A stretch of 64,000 nucleotides of DNA from JANQUM01 sp047630355. GTDB taxonomy: Bacteria; Bacteroidota; Bacteroidia; Cytophagales; Spirosomataceae. The position numbers and the translations under genes are program-made. Below the pieces are notes generated by a model, which did not search any database, was not told the origin of the DNA, and saw only the letters and a program-made list of their open reading frames with translations. Of this stretch, positions 1-8,236 are shown piece after piece. The number at the start of each line of letters is the position of its first letter. The stretch's first letter is position 1. The stretch covers positions 1-64,000 of the forward strand of contig JBLHXN010000003.1 of assembly GCA_047630355.1 (NCBI GenBank), read 5' to 3'.

Positions 1-375
1 GAGCTAAATCCGTTGTATTTTCCGTGTGATACGACATTAGTAGCTTTAGCTCAAAAGAGTAGCCTCAACGCCGAATTGGTAAAAGTTGACGGGCGAACCC
101 CTAAGATCTTTTCGGGAAATATCGCCACGGGGGATGTCTTTGTGAGTAATTCGGAAAAAGCAAAATGGTTGTACAAAGATTTCAACGCATTAGCCACAGA
201 AATGGAGGGAGCAGCTCTCGGACAAGTTTGTTTTCAACGGAATATCCCTTTCCTCGTCATTCGCTCGTGCAGCGATAATGCCAATAACCAAGCCCACATG
301 GACTTCGGAGCGTTTATGGAACCCGCTGCCGAAAATTCAATCAGAGTAGTAATGGGTATTTTAGCGAATATGTAA
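1..375 (+). CDS. mtnN: 5'-methylthioadenosine/S-adenosylhomocysteine nucleosidase, C-terminal part
   Basis: The reading frame is open from base 1, so this is the 3' end of a gene that starts outside the window. The enzyme cleaves adenine from methylthioadenosine and S-adenosylhomocysteine in the cytoplasm, for methionine salvage and methyl-cycle detoxification. The visible part carries the IATGDVFV segment, the substrate-binding TEMEGAA motif and the SDNAN segment whose Asp is the catalytic acid in this family. The gene ends at a TAA that overlaps a strong hairpin shared with the convergent neighbour. The family is clear; only about the last 124 residues are present. Confidence 0.9.
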   Translation, partial: ELNPLYFPCDTTLVALAQKSSLNAELVKVDGRTPKIFSGNIATGDVFVSNSEKAKWLYKDFNALATEMEGAALGQVCFQRNIPFLVIRSCSDNANNQAHMDFGAFMEPAAENSIRVVMGILANM

Positions 376-407
376 CTTGTACCGTGAAGTAATTCACGGT
401 ACAAGTT
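374..407. terminator. bidirectional hairpin terminator
   Basis: A perfect 15-bp inverted repeat (arms 374-388 and 393-407, loop GTAA) sits between the convergent mtnN and serine hydrolase genes. It overlaps the mtnN stop codon. It can end transcription from either side, although neither side has a long T-run. Confidence 0.75.
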
Positions 408-416
408 GACTTAGTT

Positions 417-1646
417 TCAATCTACCACCGCTTGTATAACGTGCTGACGAAGTCTTTTGTGATACTCTCCGTCGTAAGGAGCGAGTTGGGTCATAAAAAC
501 GGCAATCAGGTTTTCTTTCGGATCAATGAAAAAATGCGTGTTATTTGCTCCGCTCCAATAGAAAATCCCTTCTGAACCGAGTAGTTTTGTTTCGGCTACA
601 TTTTCTACCACGGCAAAACCCAATCCGAAGCCTTCGCCAGCTCCATTGTACAAATCTCCTACGTGATTCATGGTCATTAATTCAACCGTTTTTCTGCTCA
701 ACAGACGTTTTCCGTTTAATTCACCTTTGTTTAATAACATTTGGCAGAATGTCATATAATCGGAGGCGGTTGCGTACAAACCATTTACGCCGCTCCAGAT
801 TGTATTACCTTCCATTTTGGGTTGGTTAGTGCTGTACTCCAGCTCTCCCGCTTTATTTTTATTGTGAACGTAAACCATATTCGCCTGCTCAGCTTTCGGA
901 ATATTATAACCCGTATGCTTCATGACAAGTGGCTCGAAAATACGTTTTTGGATAAAATCTGCTGTACTCATTCCCGAGAATTTTTCAATCAAAACAGATA
1001 ACACATCAGGAGCGGCACTGTAATACCACTGTTCGCCAGGCTGCCCCATAAGTGGTAACGTCAGCATGGCATTCATGCGGTCTTCAACGGTTTTATGAGG
1101 CTGAAAATACATCGTCATGGCGTAATCTTTATCAAGTGCCGTACCACCCAAACCGTGCGATAATCCGGCGGTATGGCTCAATAAATTCGCAATTGTAATT
1201 TCATTTTTCATTGGTTCCGTTTCACCCTCTTTTCCTACGGTTACGCTTTTTGCCACTTTTAAATCTTTAAACGCCGGAATGTATTTAGAAACGGGCTCAG
1301 TCAACAAGAAATGACCTTCTTCGTAAAGCATCATGAACGCAACCGTAATAATCGGTTTGGTCATTGACTGAATATAAAACCGCCCGTCGGTAGTCATTGG
1401 GGTTTTGGTATTTACGTTACTCACGCCAAATGCTTTATGATGAACCAATTCACCGTTACGAACAATCATCGAAACCGCTCCGGGGATTTTACCCTCATCA
1501 ATGGCACTTTTTATGTAATTTTCGTAGCTGCTCAGCCTTTCAACAGACATTCCCCCAATCACCTTATCCGTAACTTGCGAAAAGGCATTCGTAGAGAAAA
1601 GGACAACTAATAGAAGGTAGGTAATTAAGTTTTTAGAGTATTTCAT
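417..1646 (-). CDS. secreted serine hydrolase of the beta-lactamase/class C (EstB-like) family
   Basis: The 409-residue protein has a signal peptide (hydrophobic residues about 9-22, ending AFSQ), so it is exported to the periplasm or beyond. The nucleophile motif SxxK is present as S94-M-T-K97, and the second motif is Y209-S-A instead of the classical YxN. The rest follows the penicillin-binding/esterase-type beta-lactamase fold, including the conserved G-x-x-x-T-A-x-D-Y segment near residue 290. Such proteins are usually esterases or D-aminopeptidase-like enzymes, not resistance enzymes; the substrate cannot be told from sequence. It is a monocistronic gene, convergent with mtnN. Confidence 0.85.
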   Translation of the reverse strand: MKYSKNLITYLLLVVLFSTNAFSQVTDKVIGGMSVERLSSYENYIKSAIDEGKIPGAVSMIVRNGELVHHKAFGVSNVNTKTPMTTDGRFYIQSMTKPIITVAFMMLYEEGHFLLTEPVSKYIPAFKDLKVAKSVTVGKEGETEPMKNEITIANLLSHTAGLSHGLGGTALDKDYAMTMYFQPHKTVEDRMNAMLTLPLMGQPGEQWYYSAAPDVLSVLIEKFSGMSTADFIQKRIFEPLVMKHTGYNIPKAEQANMVYVHNKNKAGELEYSTNQPKMEGNTIWSGVNGLYATASDYMTFCQMLLNKGELNGKRLLSRKTVELMTMNHVGDLYNGAGEGFGLGFAVVENVAETKLLGSEGIFYWSGANNTHFFIDPKENLIAVFMTQLAPYDGEYHKRLRQHVIQAVVD

Positions 1647-1785
1647 TTGTTGAATAGTGTTTTATGTTCCCTCAAAATTACACTGAATATTTACTTCTTC
1701 CATTTTTTTCTAAATTTGCTAAGTAAAAAGCAAAAGTAATTGTGCCGTTTAATACAATCGTCTGAGATTACAGCCTGATATTTAC

Positions 1786-1793
1786 TAACTTTG
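1786..1793 (+). promoter_or_regulatory. Bacteroidota -7 promoter element before the DUF433 gene
   Basis: TAACTTTG matches the TAnnTTTG -7 consensus and lies 23 bases before the DUF433 ATG. No convincing TTTG -33 box is seen at the usual distance, so this is a single-element call. Confidence 0.45.
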
Positions 1794-1816
1794 TTGAGCG
1801 AAATACAAGTAGAGAT

Positions 1817-2044
1817 ATGGGAAAAAGAACAACAATACTTCCTGATGTATGTAATGAAAAACCTACTATTCGTGGTATGGGAATCACCGTAGCAACTGTG
1901 ATTGAATTTTTATTAGCCGGAGAGTCTTGGGGGATTATCTTAGAAAATTATCCATTCTTAGAAACTGCTGATATCGAAGCCTGCATTGAATATACGTTAG
2001 GAGTTATGAATCGTAGATATACGATACCGTTAATTACCGCTTAA
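1817..2044 (+). CDS. DUF433 family protein (antitoxin-like)
   Basis: A 75-residue protein with the typical DUF433 pattern: a leading I-L-P-D-V-C segment, K-P-T-I-R-G, then a helix-turn-helix-like stretch (I-T-V-A-T-V-I-E-F-L-L-A-G) and the ENYPFLE segment. DUF433 proteins are small DNA-binding proteins often paired with a DUF5615 PIN-like toxin encoded directly downstream. Here no full toxin gene follows; only a 29-codon frame at 2049 is present. It may therefore be an orphan antitoxin or a relic of a toxin-antitoxin pair. The family call is firm; a role in toxin control here is inference. Confidence 0.8.
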   Translation: MGKRTTILPDVCNEKPTIRGMGITVATVIEFLLAGESWGIILENYPFLETADIEACIEYTLGVMNRRYTIPLITA

Positions 2045-2048
2045 TATT

Positions 2049-2138
2049 ATGTCACGAGGCTGGGAAACAGCCATAGAGTTAATAAAGACTCACAAATTAG
2101 TGTTATTCTACAAGAACAAGATTGAAGCTATAGATTAA
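2049..2138 (+). other. 29-codon ORF after DUF433, possible toxin remnant
   Basis: An ATG-to-TAA frame starts five bases after the DUF433 stop, exactly where a DUF5615-type toxin gene is normally found. The product (MSRGWETAIELIKTHK and so on) is far too short to be a PIN-like toxin. It ends in a hydrophobic strand and a charged tail that could be the C-terminus of such a protein after an internal deletion. The homology is not proven; it may equally be chance. Confidence 0.25.
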
Positions 2139-2183
2139 TAACTTACAGTCGTTAGCGTAATTCAATTCTCTAACCTAAGCACT

Positions 2184-3383
2184 TTGAAACTACAACATAG
2201 AAAAATCCTCCTCGGCGTTTCCGGCAGCATTGCGGCTTATAAAGCGGCCTTTCTGACGCGTTTACTCGTAAGAGAAGGGGCAGAAGTAAAAATTATCCTG
2301 ACCAAAGCAGCCGTTGAATTCATCACGCCGCTGACGCTTGCCACGCTTTCAAAAAATCCCGTATTGACTTCGTTCGTAAAAAACGAGCAAGGCGAATGGA
2401 ACAACCACGTTGAACTCGGTCTTTGGGCAGATGTAATGCTTATTGCTCCCGCCACCGCTAAAACGATGGGCGAATGTGCCAACGGTATCGCCGATAACCT
2501 ATTAGTTGCCACGTACTTATCAGCTCGTTGTCCGGTATTTTTTGCTCCGGCAATGGACTTGGATATGTACCAACACGGCAGTACGAGAGCGAATCTCGAA
2601 AAGCTGCAATCTTTTGGCAATCAAATCATTGAATCCGAATCTGGAGAATTGGCAAGCGGGCTTTCGGGACAAGGAAGGTTAGCTGAACCCAAACGAATTA
2701 TAGCCAGATTAGTACGTCACTTTGCCAATAAACCCGTATTAAAAAACAAGCGAATTTTAATAACCGCCGGACCTACGCAGGAAGCCATTGATCCCGTTCG
2801 GTTTATCAGTAACCACTCGTCAGGAAAAATGGGAACGGCAATTGCCGAAGCTTTTTACAACGCCGGAGCAACAGTAACAATGATAGCGGGGCCGTTGAGT
2901 GTTAGCGTTCCCGAAGGGATTGAAGTAATTGCGGTCAGATCTGCTCAGGAAATGTTTGAAGCAACTCAAAAACATTTCGCAGATAGTCATATCATCATTT
3001 TTACTGCCGCCGTTGCAGATTATGCCGCCGCAGAAATCGCTCCGCAAAAAATTAAAAAGAAAGGCGACGGAATGACGATCGACCTGAAAAAAACAATTGA
3101 TATTGCCGCAGCTTTAGGTAAAGAAAAGGGCGAACACCAATTCATGATGGGCTTTGCCCTCGAAACCCAAAATGCCATTGAAAACGCTCAATCAAAATTG
3201 CAGCGGAAGGGTTTTGATTTAATTGCCCTAAACTCTTTACAAGATAAAGGAGCAGGCTTTCGTTATGATACTAACAAAATCACGCTGTTGGATACCGACG
3301 GAGAAATTCAGGAGTTTGAATTAAAGTCAAAAAACGCCGTGGCTCAGGATATTTTGAAAGCTATTATTAAACGAATAAATTAA
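2184..3383 (+). CDS. coaBC: bifunctional phosphopantothenoylcysteine decarboxylase / phosphopantothenate-cysteine ligase
   Basis: This cytoplasmic flavoprotein performs two successive steps of coenzyme A synthesis: ligation of cysteine to 4'-phosphopantothenate and decarboxylation of the product. The 399-residue length is typical. The N-terminal CoaC domain shows GVSGSIAAYKA, the active-site His75, the PATAKTMG version of the PASANT flavin motif, and PAMD at 122-125, where E. coli has PAMN; the Asp form is, as I recall, common in Bacteroidota. The C-terminal CoaB domain begins near ILITAGPTQEAIDPVR. The start is a TTG at 2184. DUF4835 follows 31 bases later, a frequent pairing in this phylum. 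Confidence 0.95.
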   Translation: MKLQHRKILLGVSGSIAAYKAAFLTRLLVREGAEVKIILTKAAVEFITPLTLATLSKNPVLTSFVKNEQGEWNNHVELGLWADVMLIAPATAKTMGECANGIADNLLVATYLSARCPVFFAPAMDLDMYQHGSTRANLEKLQSFGNQIIESESGELASGLSGQGRLAEPKRIIARLVRHFANKPVLKNKRILITAGPTQEAIDPVRFISNHSSGKMGTAIAEAFYNAGATVTMIAGPLSVSVPEGIEVIAVRSAQEMFEATQKHFADSHIIIFTAAVADYAAAEIAPQKIKKKGDGMTIDLKKTIDIAAALGKEKGEHQFMMGFALETQNAIENAQSKLQRKGFDLIALNSLQDKGAGFRYDTNKITLLDTDGEIQEFELKSKNAVAQDILKAIIKRIN

Positions 3384-3414
3384 GGCTTACACCAATAAGT
3401 CATTTCAAACACTT

Positions 3415-4314
3415 ATGAGAAAAGTAGTTAGTTTATTGTCTTTATTATTTGCCGTGAATACGGTAAACGCTCAGGAATTGCTTTGTACCGTTGATATCAA
3501 TACGAATCAAATGCAAAGTCAACAAACCTCCAACCCACAGGTGACTGCTGAATTAAAATCAGCGATTACTAATTTTATGAATAATACCCGCTGGACGAAC
3601 GATATCTTCGCACAAGAGGAACGAATCAGGTGTAATCTAATCTTCAACGTTTTAGAATCTAAAAACCAAAATTCATTTAACGGAAATGTACAGTTTCAAG
3701 TAATTCGTCCGATTTACGGTACAGATTATGAAACCGTAGTTTTTCAGTACGTTGACCGTAATTTCAACATCAATTTTGCTCCCGAAGAGCGGCAAATGGT
3801 ATTCAACGAGCAAGGGTACACGAGTAACCTAACTTCAACCCTCGCTCTTTACGCTATGGTGGCATTGGCAAGTGATTACGATAGTTTTAGCGAACTCGGT
3901 GGTGACGAGTTTGTGCAACGGGCTTATAATATTGTGAATTTAGCGGCACCCACAGCCGGTCCGTGGGTACAGGGTGCCGACCGTAGAAGTAAGTACTGGA
4001 TTGTCGAGAATTTGCAGAATCAACAATTGCTTCCGTACCGCAAAGGCTTTTATACTTATCATCGCATTATTATGGATGATTTTGCAAACAACACACCAAG
4101 TAAAAGAGGACAAGTACTGGCGTATTTAAAAGAGTTGCAGGACATTCAAATATTGAATCAAAAAGCCGTTCTGATTGACTTCTTCATGGATGCTAAGGCC
4201 CGCGAATTAGTCAATATCTTCTCAGAAGCCCCCGAATCCGAACGCAAAGAAGCCTTCAACATTCTCTCGAAAATGGCTCCAGAAAAAACGGAATTATTTA
4301 GGGGATTGATTTGA
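3415..4314 (+). CDS. DUF4835 family exported protein
   Basis: The 299-residue protein has a signal peptide (MRKVVSLLSLLFAVNTVNAQ) and then a conserved all-Bacteroidota domain with the N-terminal ELLCTVDINTNQ segment and a later YRKGFYTYHRIIMDDFA-type region. The function of DUF4835 is unknown. It is very often encoded next to coaBC, as here, 31 bases downstream and probably in the same transcript. It is likely periplasmic or attached to the outer membrane. Confidence 0.85.
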   Translation: MRKVVSLLSLLFAVNTVNAQELLCTVDINTNQMQSQQTSNPQVTAELKSAITNFMNNTRWTNDIFAQEERIRCNLIFNVLESKNQNSFNGNVQFQVIRPIYGTDYETVVFQYVDRNFNINFAPEERQMVFNEQGYTSNLTSTLALYAMVALASDYDSFSELGGDEFVQRAYNIVNLAAPTAGPWVQGADRRSKYWIVENLQNQQLLPYRKGFYTYHRIIMDDFANNTPSKRGQVLAYLKELQDIQILNQKAVLIDFFMDAKARELVNIFSEAPESERKEAFNILSKMAPEKTELFRGLI

Positions 4315-4326
4315 GTTTAGGCAAAT

Positions 4327-5100
4327 TCAATTATTCAGCTTCACAAAACCACCATCTACCAAATAGTCGCAACCGGTTAAGAAAGCGGCTTCGTCTGAAG
4401 CAAGGTAAACGGCAAGACTTGCCACTTCCACAGGTTTTGCCATGCGGCCAATGGGTTGCGTTTTTGACAACTTTTCAAACATCTCCTTCTCTTTTCCCGG
4501 ATAATTTTTTGTAATAAAGTTATCTACGAAAGGTGTATGCACCCGGGCAGGAGAAATGCTGTTGCAGCGAATATTATCAGCTATGTAATCTTTAGCCACC
4601 TGCATGGTCATGGTAAAAATTGCTCCCTTACTCATCGAATAAGCGAAGCGTTCGGGAATACCAACCGTCGCGGCAATCGAAACCATATTGATAATTACCC
4701 CCCCTCCCCTCTTTTTGTAATAAGGAATAACCGCATTGATGCAATTATAAACGCCCTTGATATTCACGGCGTAGATTTTATCCATATCCTCTTCGGTAGT
4801 ACTTTCAGCGGTTCCTACGTGACCAATTCCGGCATTGTTTACCAAAATATCTATTGGCGATACAGTATTTATCTTATCTATCACCTGACGTACCCGCTTC
4901 TGATCGCTTACGTTTACTTTGTGTACATAGGCTTGTCCGCCGTTGGCAATAATTAAATCAGCCTCCCGCTCTGCACGATCGATATCTAATTCAAAAATAT
5001 GAACCGTAGCTCCTTGCAAAGCATATTTTCGGGAAATTTCTAAACCAATTCCGCTGGCTCCACCGGTTACTACAGCTACTTTATTTGTTAACTTAAACAT
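4327..5100 (-). CDS. SDR family NAD(P)-dependent oxidoreductase
   Basis: A classical short-chain dehydrogenase of about 257 residues. It has the nucleotide-binding TGGASGIG motif near residue 13, the NNAG motif, the catalytic Ser in INMVS and the YSMSK catalytic Tyr/Lys pair. I place the start at the ATG ending at 5100 (MFKLTNK...) because a longer in-frame extension to 5178 is hydrophobic and unlike any SDR. The substrate is not evident. The gene converges with DUF4835, with only 12 bases between them. Confidence 0.88.
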   Translation of the reverse strand: MFKLTNKVAVVTGGASGIGLEISRKYALQGATVHIFELDIDRAEREADLIIANGGQAYVHKVNVSDQKRVRQVIDKINTVSPIDILVNNAGIGHVGTAESTTEEDMDKIYAVNIKGVYNCINAVIPYYKKRGGGVIINMVSIAATVGIPERFAYSMSKGAIFTMTMQVAKDYIADNIRCNSISPARVHTPFVDNFITKNYPGKEKEMFEKLSKTQPIGRMAKPVEVASLAVYLASDEAAFLTGCDYLVDGGFVKLNN

Positions 5101-5231
5101 TGGAATGGGGATAAGGTTGAGAACAAAGAAAAAAAGAGTTTGCTCGTGAAACAAATGAAATTTTGACAACACACACAAACCTTCCTGAACAGCGGCGGGT
5201 TCTATAGATTAAATACACTTGACAAATTCCG

Positions 5232-7679
5232 ATGAAAACTACTTTTACTATAATTGCGGCATTCATACTTTTCAGCTTTCCGTTCCTTTCTTTTGCTCAA
5301 AATACGGGCGAAGTGCAGGGAAAAATAGTCGATCGTAAAACACAAGAAGCGTTGATTGGCGTAACAATTACTGTTGAGAAAACGCAGATTGTAACGCAGA
5401 CAGACATTGACGGAAAATTCATCCTGAGCAATATCCCGACGGGAAGTTACAACCTCAAAGCAACATACGTTGGTTACGAGCCGCTAACCAAATTCAATAT
5501 TAATGTCACGTCCGGCAACGCCAATATTCTAACCTTTGAAATGAACGATGCCGCTACGGAATTAGCGGGTGTTGAAATAGTGGTGAACCGTTCTATCTCG
5601 GTGGCCTCTACCGAGACTCCGAATTCGATTCAGAAGCTTTCTGTAGAAGAAATTAAGAATAACCCTGGTGGTAATTTTGATATTTCCCGCGTAATTTCGG
5701 TACTGCCCGGCGTGGGCGGAACGGCGGGTTCGGTCGGTGGATTTCGTAACGACTTAATTATTCGCGGTGGCGGACCAAACGAAAACGTCTTTTACCTCGA
5801 CGGAATCGAAATTCCGGTAATTAATCACTTCGCTACGCAAGGTGCTTCGGGTGGACCAACGGGTATTTTGAACGTGTCTTTTATTGAAGATGCAACGCTT
5901 TCATCGAGTAGTTTTAACGCCCGTTATGACAATGCTCTTTCTTCGGTTTTACAGTTTAAACAACGGAATGGCAATTCAGAACGTGTGCAGGGAAACGTGC
6001 GATTAAGTGCCACCGAAGTTGCAGGAACGCTTGAAGGACCACTTTCTAAAGATAAAAAGACCACGTTTTTGGCTTCCGTAAGAAGGTCGTATTTGCAATT
6101 ACTTTTCACGTTGATTGATTTACCGATTCGACCGAACTACTGGGATTTCCAATACAAAGTTACCCGTAAAATCAACAAGAAAACAACGCTGACAGCAATT
6201 GGCGTTGGAGCAATTGACGACTTTTCGTTTGGCGTTCCGAAAGAATCATCACCCGAAAAAGAATACGTTTTACGTTCAAATCCGCTCATTAATCAATGGA
6301 ATTATACCATCGGTTTTTCGTTGAAACGTTTACTCGAAAACGGTTTTATGGATATTTCTCTGAGTCGGAATATGTTTGACAACCGTCTGGACAGGTTTGA
6401 AGACGGAATTGAACGGGAAGAAAACCGCGTGTTGGGAAGCACCTCGCAGGAAATTGAAAACAAACTACGGGTGAATGTTAACAAGTTTGTTGGGAATTGG
6501 GAATACAGCTACGGCGGTGTTTTTCAGTACGTGAAATACAACAACGATTTCCTGAATATCTTTCGTCGGGAAGTACGGGATGATAACAATATTATCCTAC
6601 AACCGGGCGTACGTTTACAATTCGCCACAGATGTAGATTTCTTTAAGTACGGAGCTTACGGACAAATTGCCCGTAAGTTTTTTGACGAAAAGTTAAATCT
6701 CTCTTTCGGACTCAGAACGGACATGAATTCATTTACCGATAATGGAAATAACCCACTCGAAACGTTGAGTCCACGATTTTCGGCGAGTTATCAGGTTGCT
6801 CCAAAGTGGCGGATAAATGCCTCAGCGGGTCGCTATTTCAAAATTCCGATTTATACCACGCTTGGTTATCAGGAAGATGGTAATTTCCCGAACCGCTCAA
6901 ACGAGTACATTCAATCTGACCATTTAGTAGCCGGACTTGAATTTATTCCAACGCCGCAAACCCGTATCACGGTAGAGGCTTTCAACAAGGTTTATAGCAA
7001 CTACCCGATTTCAACCACAACGGGTATTTCACTCGCCAATCAAGGCGGCGATTTCGGAGCAATTGGCAACGAAAGAACGCTAAGTATCGGCGAAGGACGC
7101 AGCCGGGGTTTGGAGTTTTTCTTCCAACAAAAACTAACAAAAAATATCTTTGGCGTTTTTTCTTACACATTATTTGAAAGTGAGTTTTCGGGAGCAGACG
7201 GCAAACTTATTTCTTCCTCTTGGGACACCCGAAATATTATCTCTTCTCAACTAGGACGAAAGTTTAAAAAAGGTTGGGAAATGGGCTTAAAATGGCTCTA
7301 TCAAGGTGGCTCGCCGTTTACGCCGTTTGATTTGGAGTCTTCCCGACAGAATTATTTATTGCTCGGAACGGGAACAATTGACTTCAATCGGTTAAATACT
7401 GACCGTCTGCCAGCGTTCAGCCGTTTTGATTTCAGATTGAATAAAAAATGGAATTACAAAAAATGGACGTTGGACGTTTTTATCGACATTCAAAACGCCT
7501 TCGTACAATCAAATCCCGCCTTGCCGCAATACACCTTTGAACGCAACGGTGATAATTCAGGATTTGCCACAAATAACGGTTTGCCACTCGCTCTTGACGG
7601 CGGAAATGCCATTCCGTTAATCTTAGGAAACAACGACCCACAGGTTACGCCAACAATTGGTTTTGTGGTGGAGTTTTGA
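5232..7679 (+). CDS. TonB-dependent outer-membrane receptor with carboxypeptidase-like N-terminal domain
   Basis: An 815-residue outer-membrane transporter. A signal peptide (to about residue 22) is followed by a CarboxypepD_reg-like domain (about 26-110, G-x-V-Q-G-K-I-V-D-R...), a plug domain (about 118-235, with the VISVLPGVGG and IIRGGGPNENVFYLDG segments) and a beta-barrel to the C-terminal aromatic Phe. No SusD partner is adjacent, so this is a stand-alone receptor, not a Sus-type pair; the ligand (metal chelate, vitamin or peptide) cannot be deduced. A hairpin terminator lies just downstream. Unlike the following region, the gene is fully intact. Confidence 0.93.
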   Translation: MKTTFTIIAAFILFSFPFLSFAQNTGEVQGKIVDRKTQEALIGVTITVEKTQIVTQTDIDGKFILSNIPTGSYNLKATYVGYEPLTKFNINVTSGNANILTFEMNDAATELAGVEIVVNRSISVASTETPNSIQKLSVEEIKNNPGGNFDISRVISVLPGVGGTAGSVGGFRNDLIIRGGGPNENVFYLDGIEIPVINHFATQGASGGPTGILNVSFIEDATLSSSSFNARYDNALSSVLQFKQRNGNSERVQGNVRLSATEVAGTLEGPLSKDKKTTFLASVRRSYLQLLFTLIDLPIRPNYWDFQYKVTRKINKKTTLTAIGVGAIDDFSFGVPKESSPEKEYVLRSNPLINQWNYTIGFSLKRLLENGFMDISLSRNMFDNRLDRFEDGIEREENRVLGSTSQEIENKLRVNVNKFVGNWEYSYGGVFQYVKYNNDFLNIFRREVRDDNNIILQPGVRLQFATDVDFFKYGAYGQIARKFFDEKLNLSFGLRTDMNSFTDNGNNPLETLSPRFSASYQVAPKWRINASAGRYFKIPIYTTLGYQEDGNFPNRSNEYIQSDHLVAGLEFIPTPQTRITVEAFNKVYSNYPISTTTGISLANQGGDFGAIGNERTLSIGEGRSRGLEFFFQQKLTKNIFGVFSYTLFESEFSGADGKLISSSWDTRNIISSQLGRKFKKGWEMGLKWLYQGGSPFTPFDLESSRQNYLLLGTGTIDFNRLNTDRLPAFSRFDFRLNKKWNYKKWTLDVFIDIQNAFVQSNPALPQYTFERNGDNSGFATNNGLPLALDGGNAIPLILGNNDPQVTPTIGFVVEF

Positions 7680-7697
7680 AATACCTAAAACCATAAA

Positions 7698-7732
7698 AGC
7701 AGCGTACCTGATGTGGATACGCTACTTTTTTA
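7698..7732 (+). terminator. terminator after the TonB-dependent receptor
   Basis: Nine-base arms (7698-7706 and 7718-7726, one G-T wobble) enclose an 11-base loop and run into a stretch of Ts. It lies 19 bases after the receptor stop, as expected for an intrinsic terminator. Confidence 0.65.
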
Positions 7733-7746
7733 AGTATAAACTCTTC

Positions 7747-8236
7747 TTACTGATTATCCGCCACAATTAGTTTGTGGAGTGTCTCCCTTTGGTCTTTTAC
7801 TCCTTTAAACCGAAGGAAATAAGTTCCCGCATCAAATACGTTGGTATCCAAAATAAAGTCATTCACCCCTGTCTGATACACCGTTTCTGAACTATAATCT
7901 GCTTGCACCACCGCCAGATTACCGTACTTATCAGTTATACCTGTTAAACTTACCCGAACGCTATCACCTAAAAACGGCAGAATATCAATAGTCACGTGAT
8001 TATAATCTTGTTATCGAAACATCCTAACACTGCCGGAATGACACTATTATTAGATAGACGCCAAGGAGAAGTTGGTGCCATTTAATGCTACACAACCCAA
8101 CGTTTCATTAAAACTCTGCGATATTTCATCTCCAAGTGAATAAACATCATCCAGTCCGCATTTGAGTTTAAGACGGAAGCTGTACTCCCCGTCAGAAATA
8201 AAAGCGACGTTGAGACTGATCTGCGTTCCGTAAGTT
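7747..8236 (-). pseudogene. remnant of a T9SS-secreted protein with a type A sorting domain
   Basis: On the minus strand two coding-like stretches remain. The upstream one (about 8236 down to 8050) reads as a beta-rich fragment (…GEYSFRLKLKCGLDD…, ending …NFSLASI then TAA). The downstream one (7995-7747) ends like a T9SS type A sorting tail: VTIDILPF, D-K-Y-G-N, D-A-G-T-Y-F-L-R-F and a final K-L-I-V. They are in different frames with stops between, and the front of the gene is missing where the truncated permease begins. It should not yield a functional secreted protein. Identification of the tail rests on pattern only. Confidence 0.6.

Noticed and set aside
4537..4956. Plus-strand ORF of 139 codons
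   Set aside because: It lies fully antisense to the SDR gene, whose motifs are complete, and has no family resemblance.
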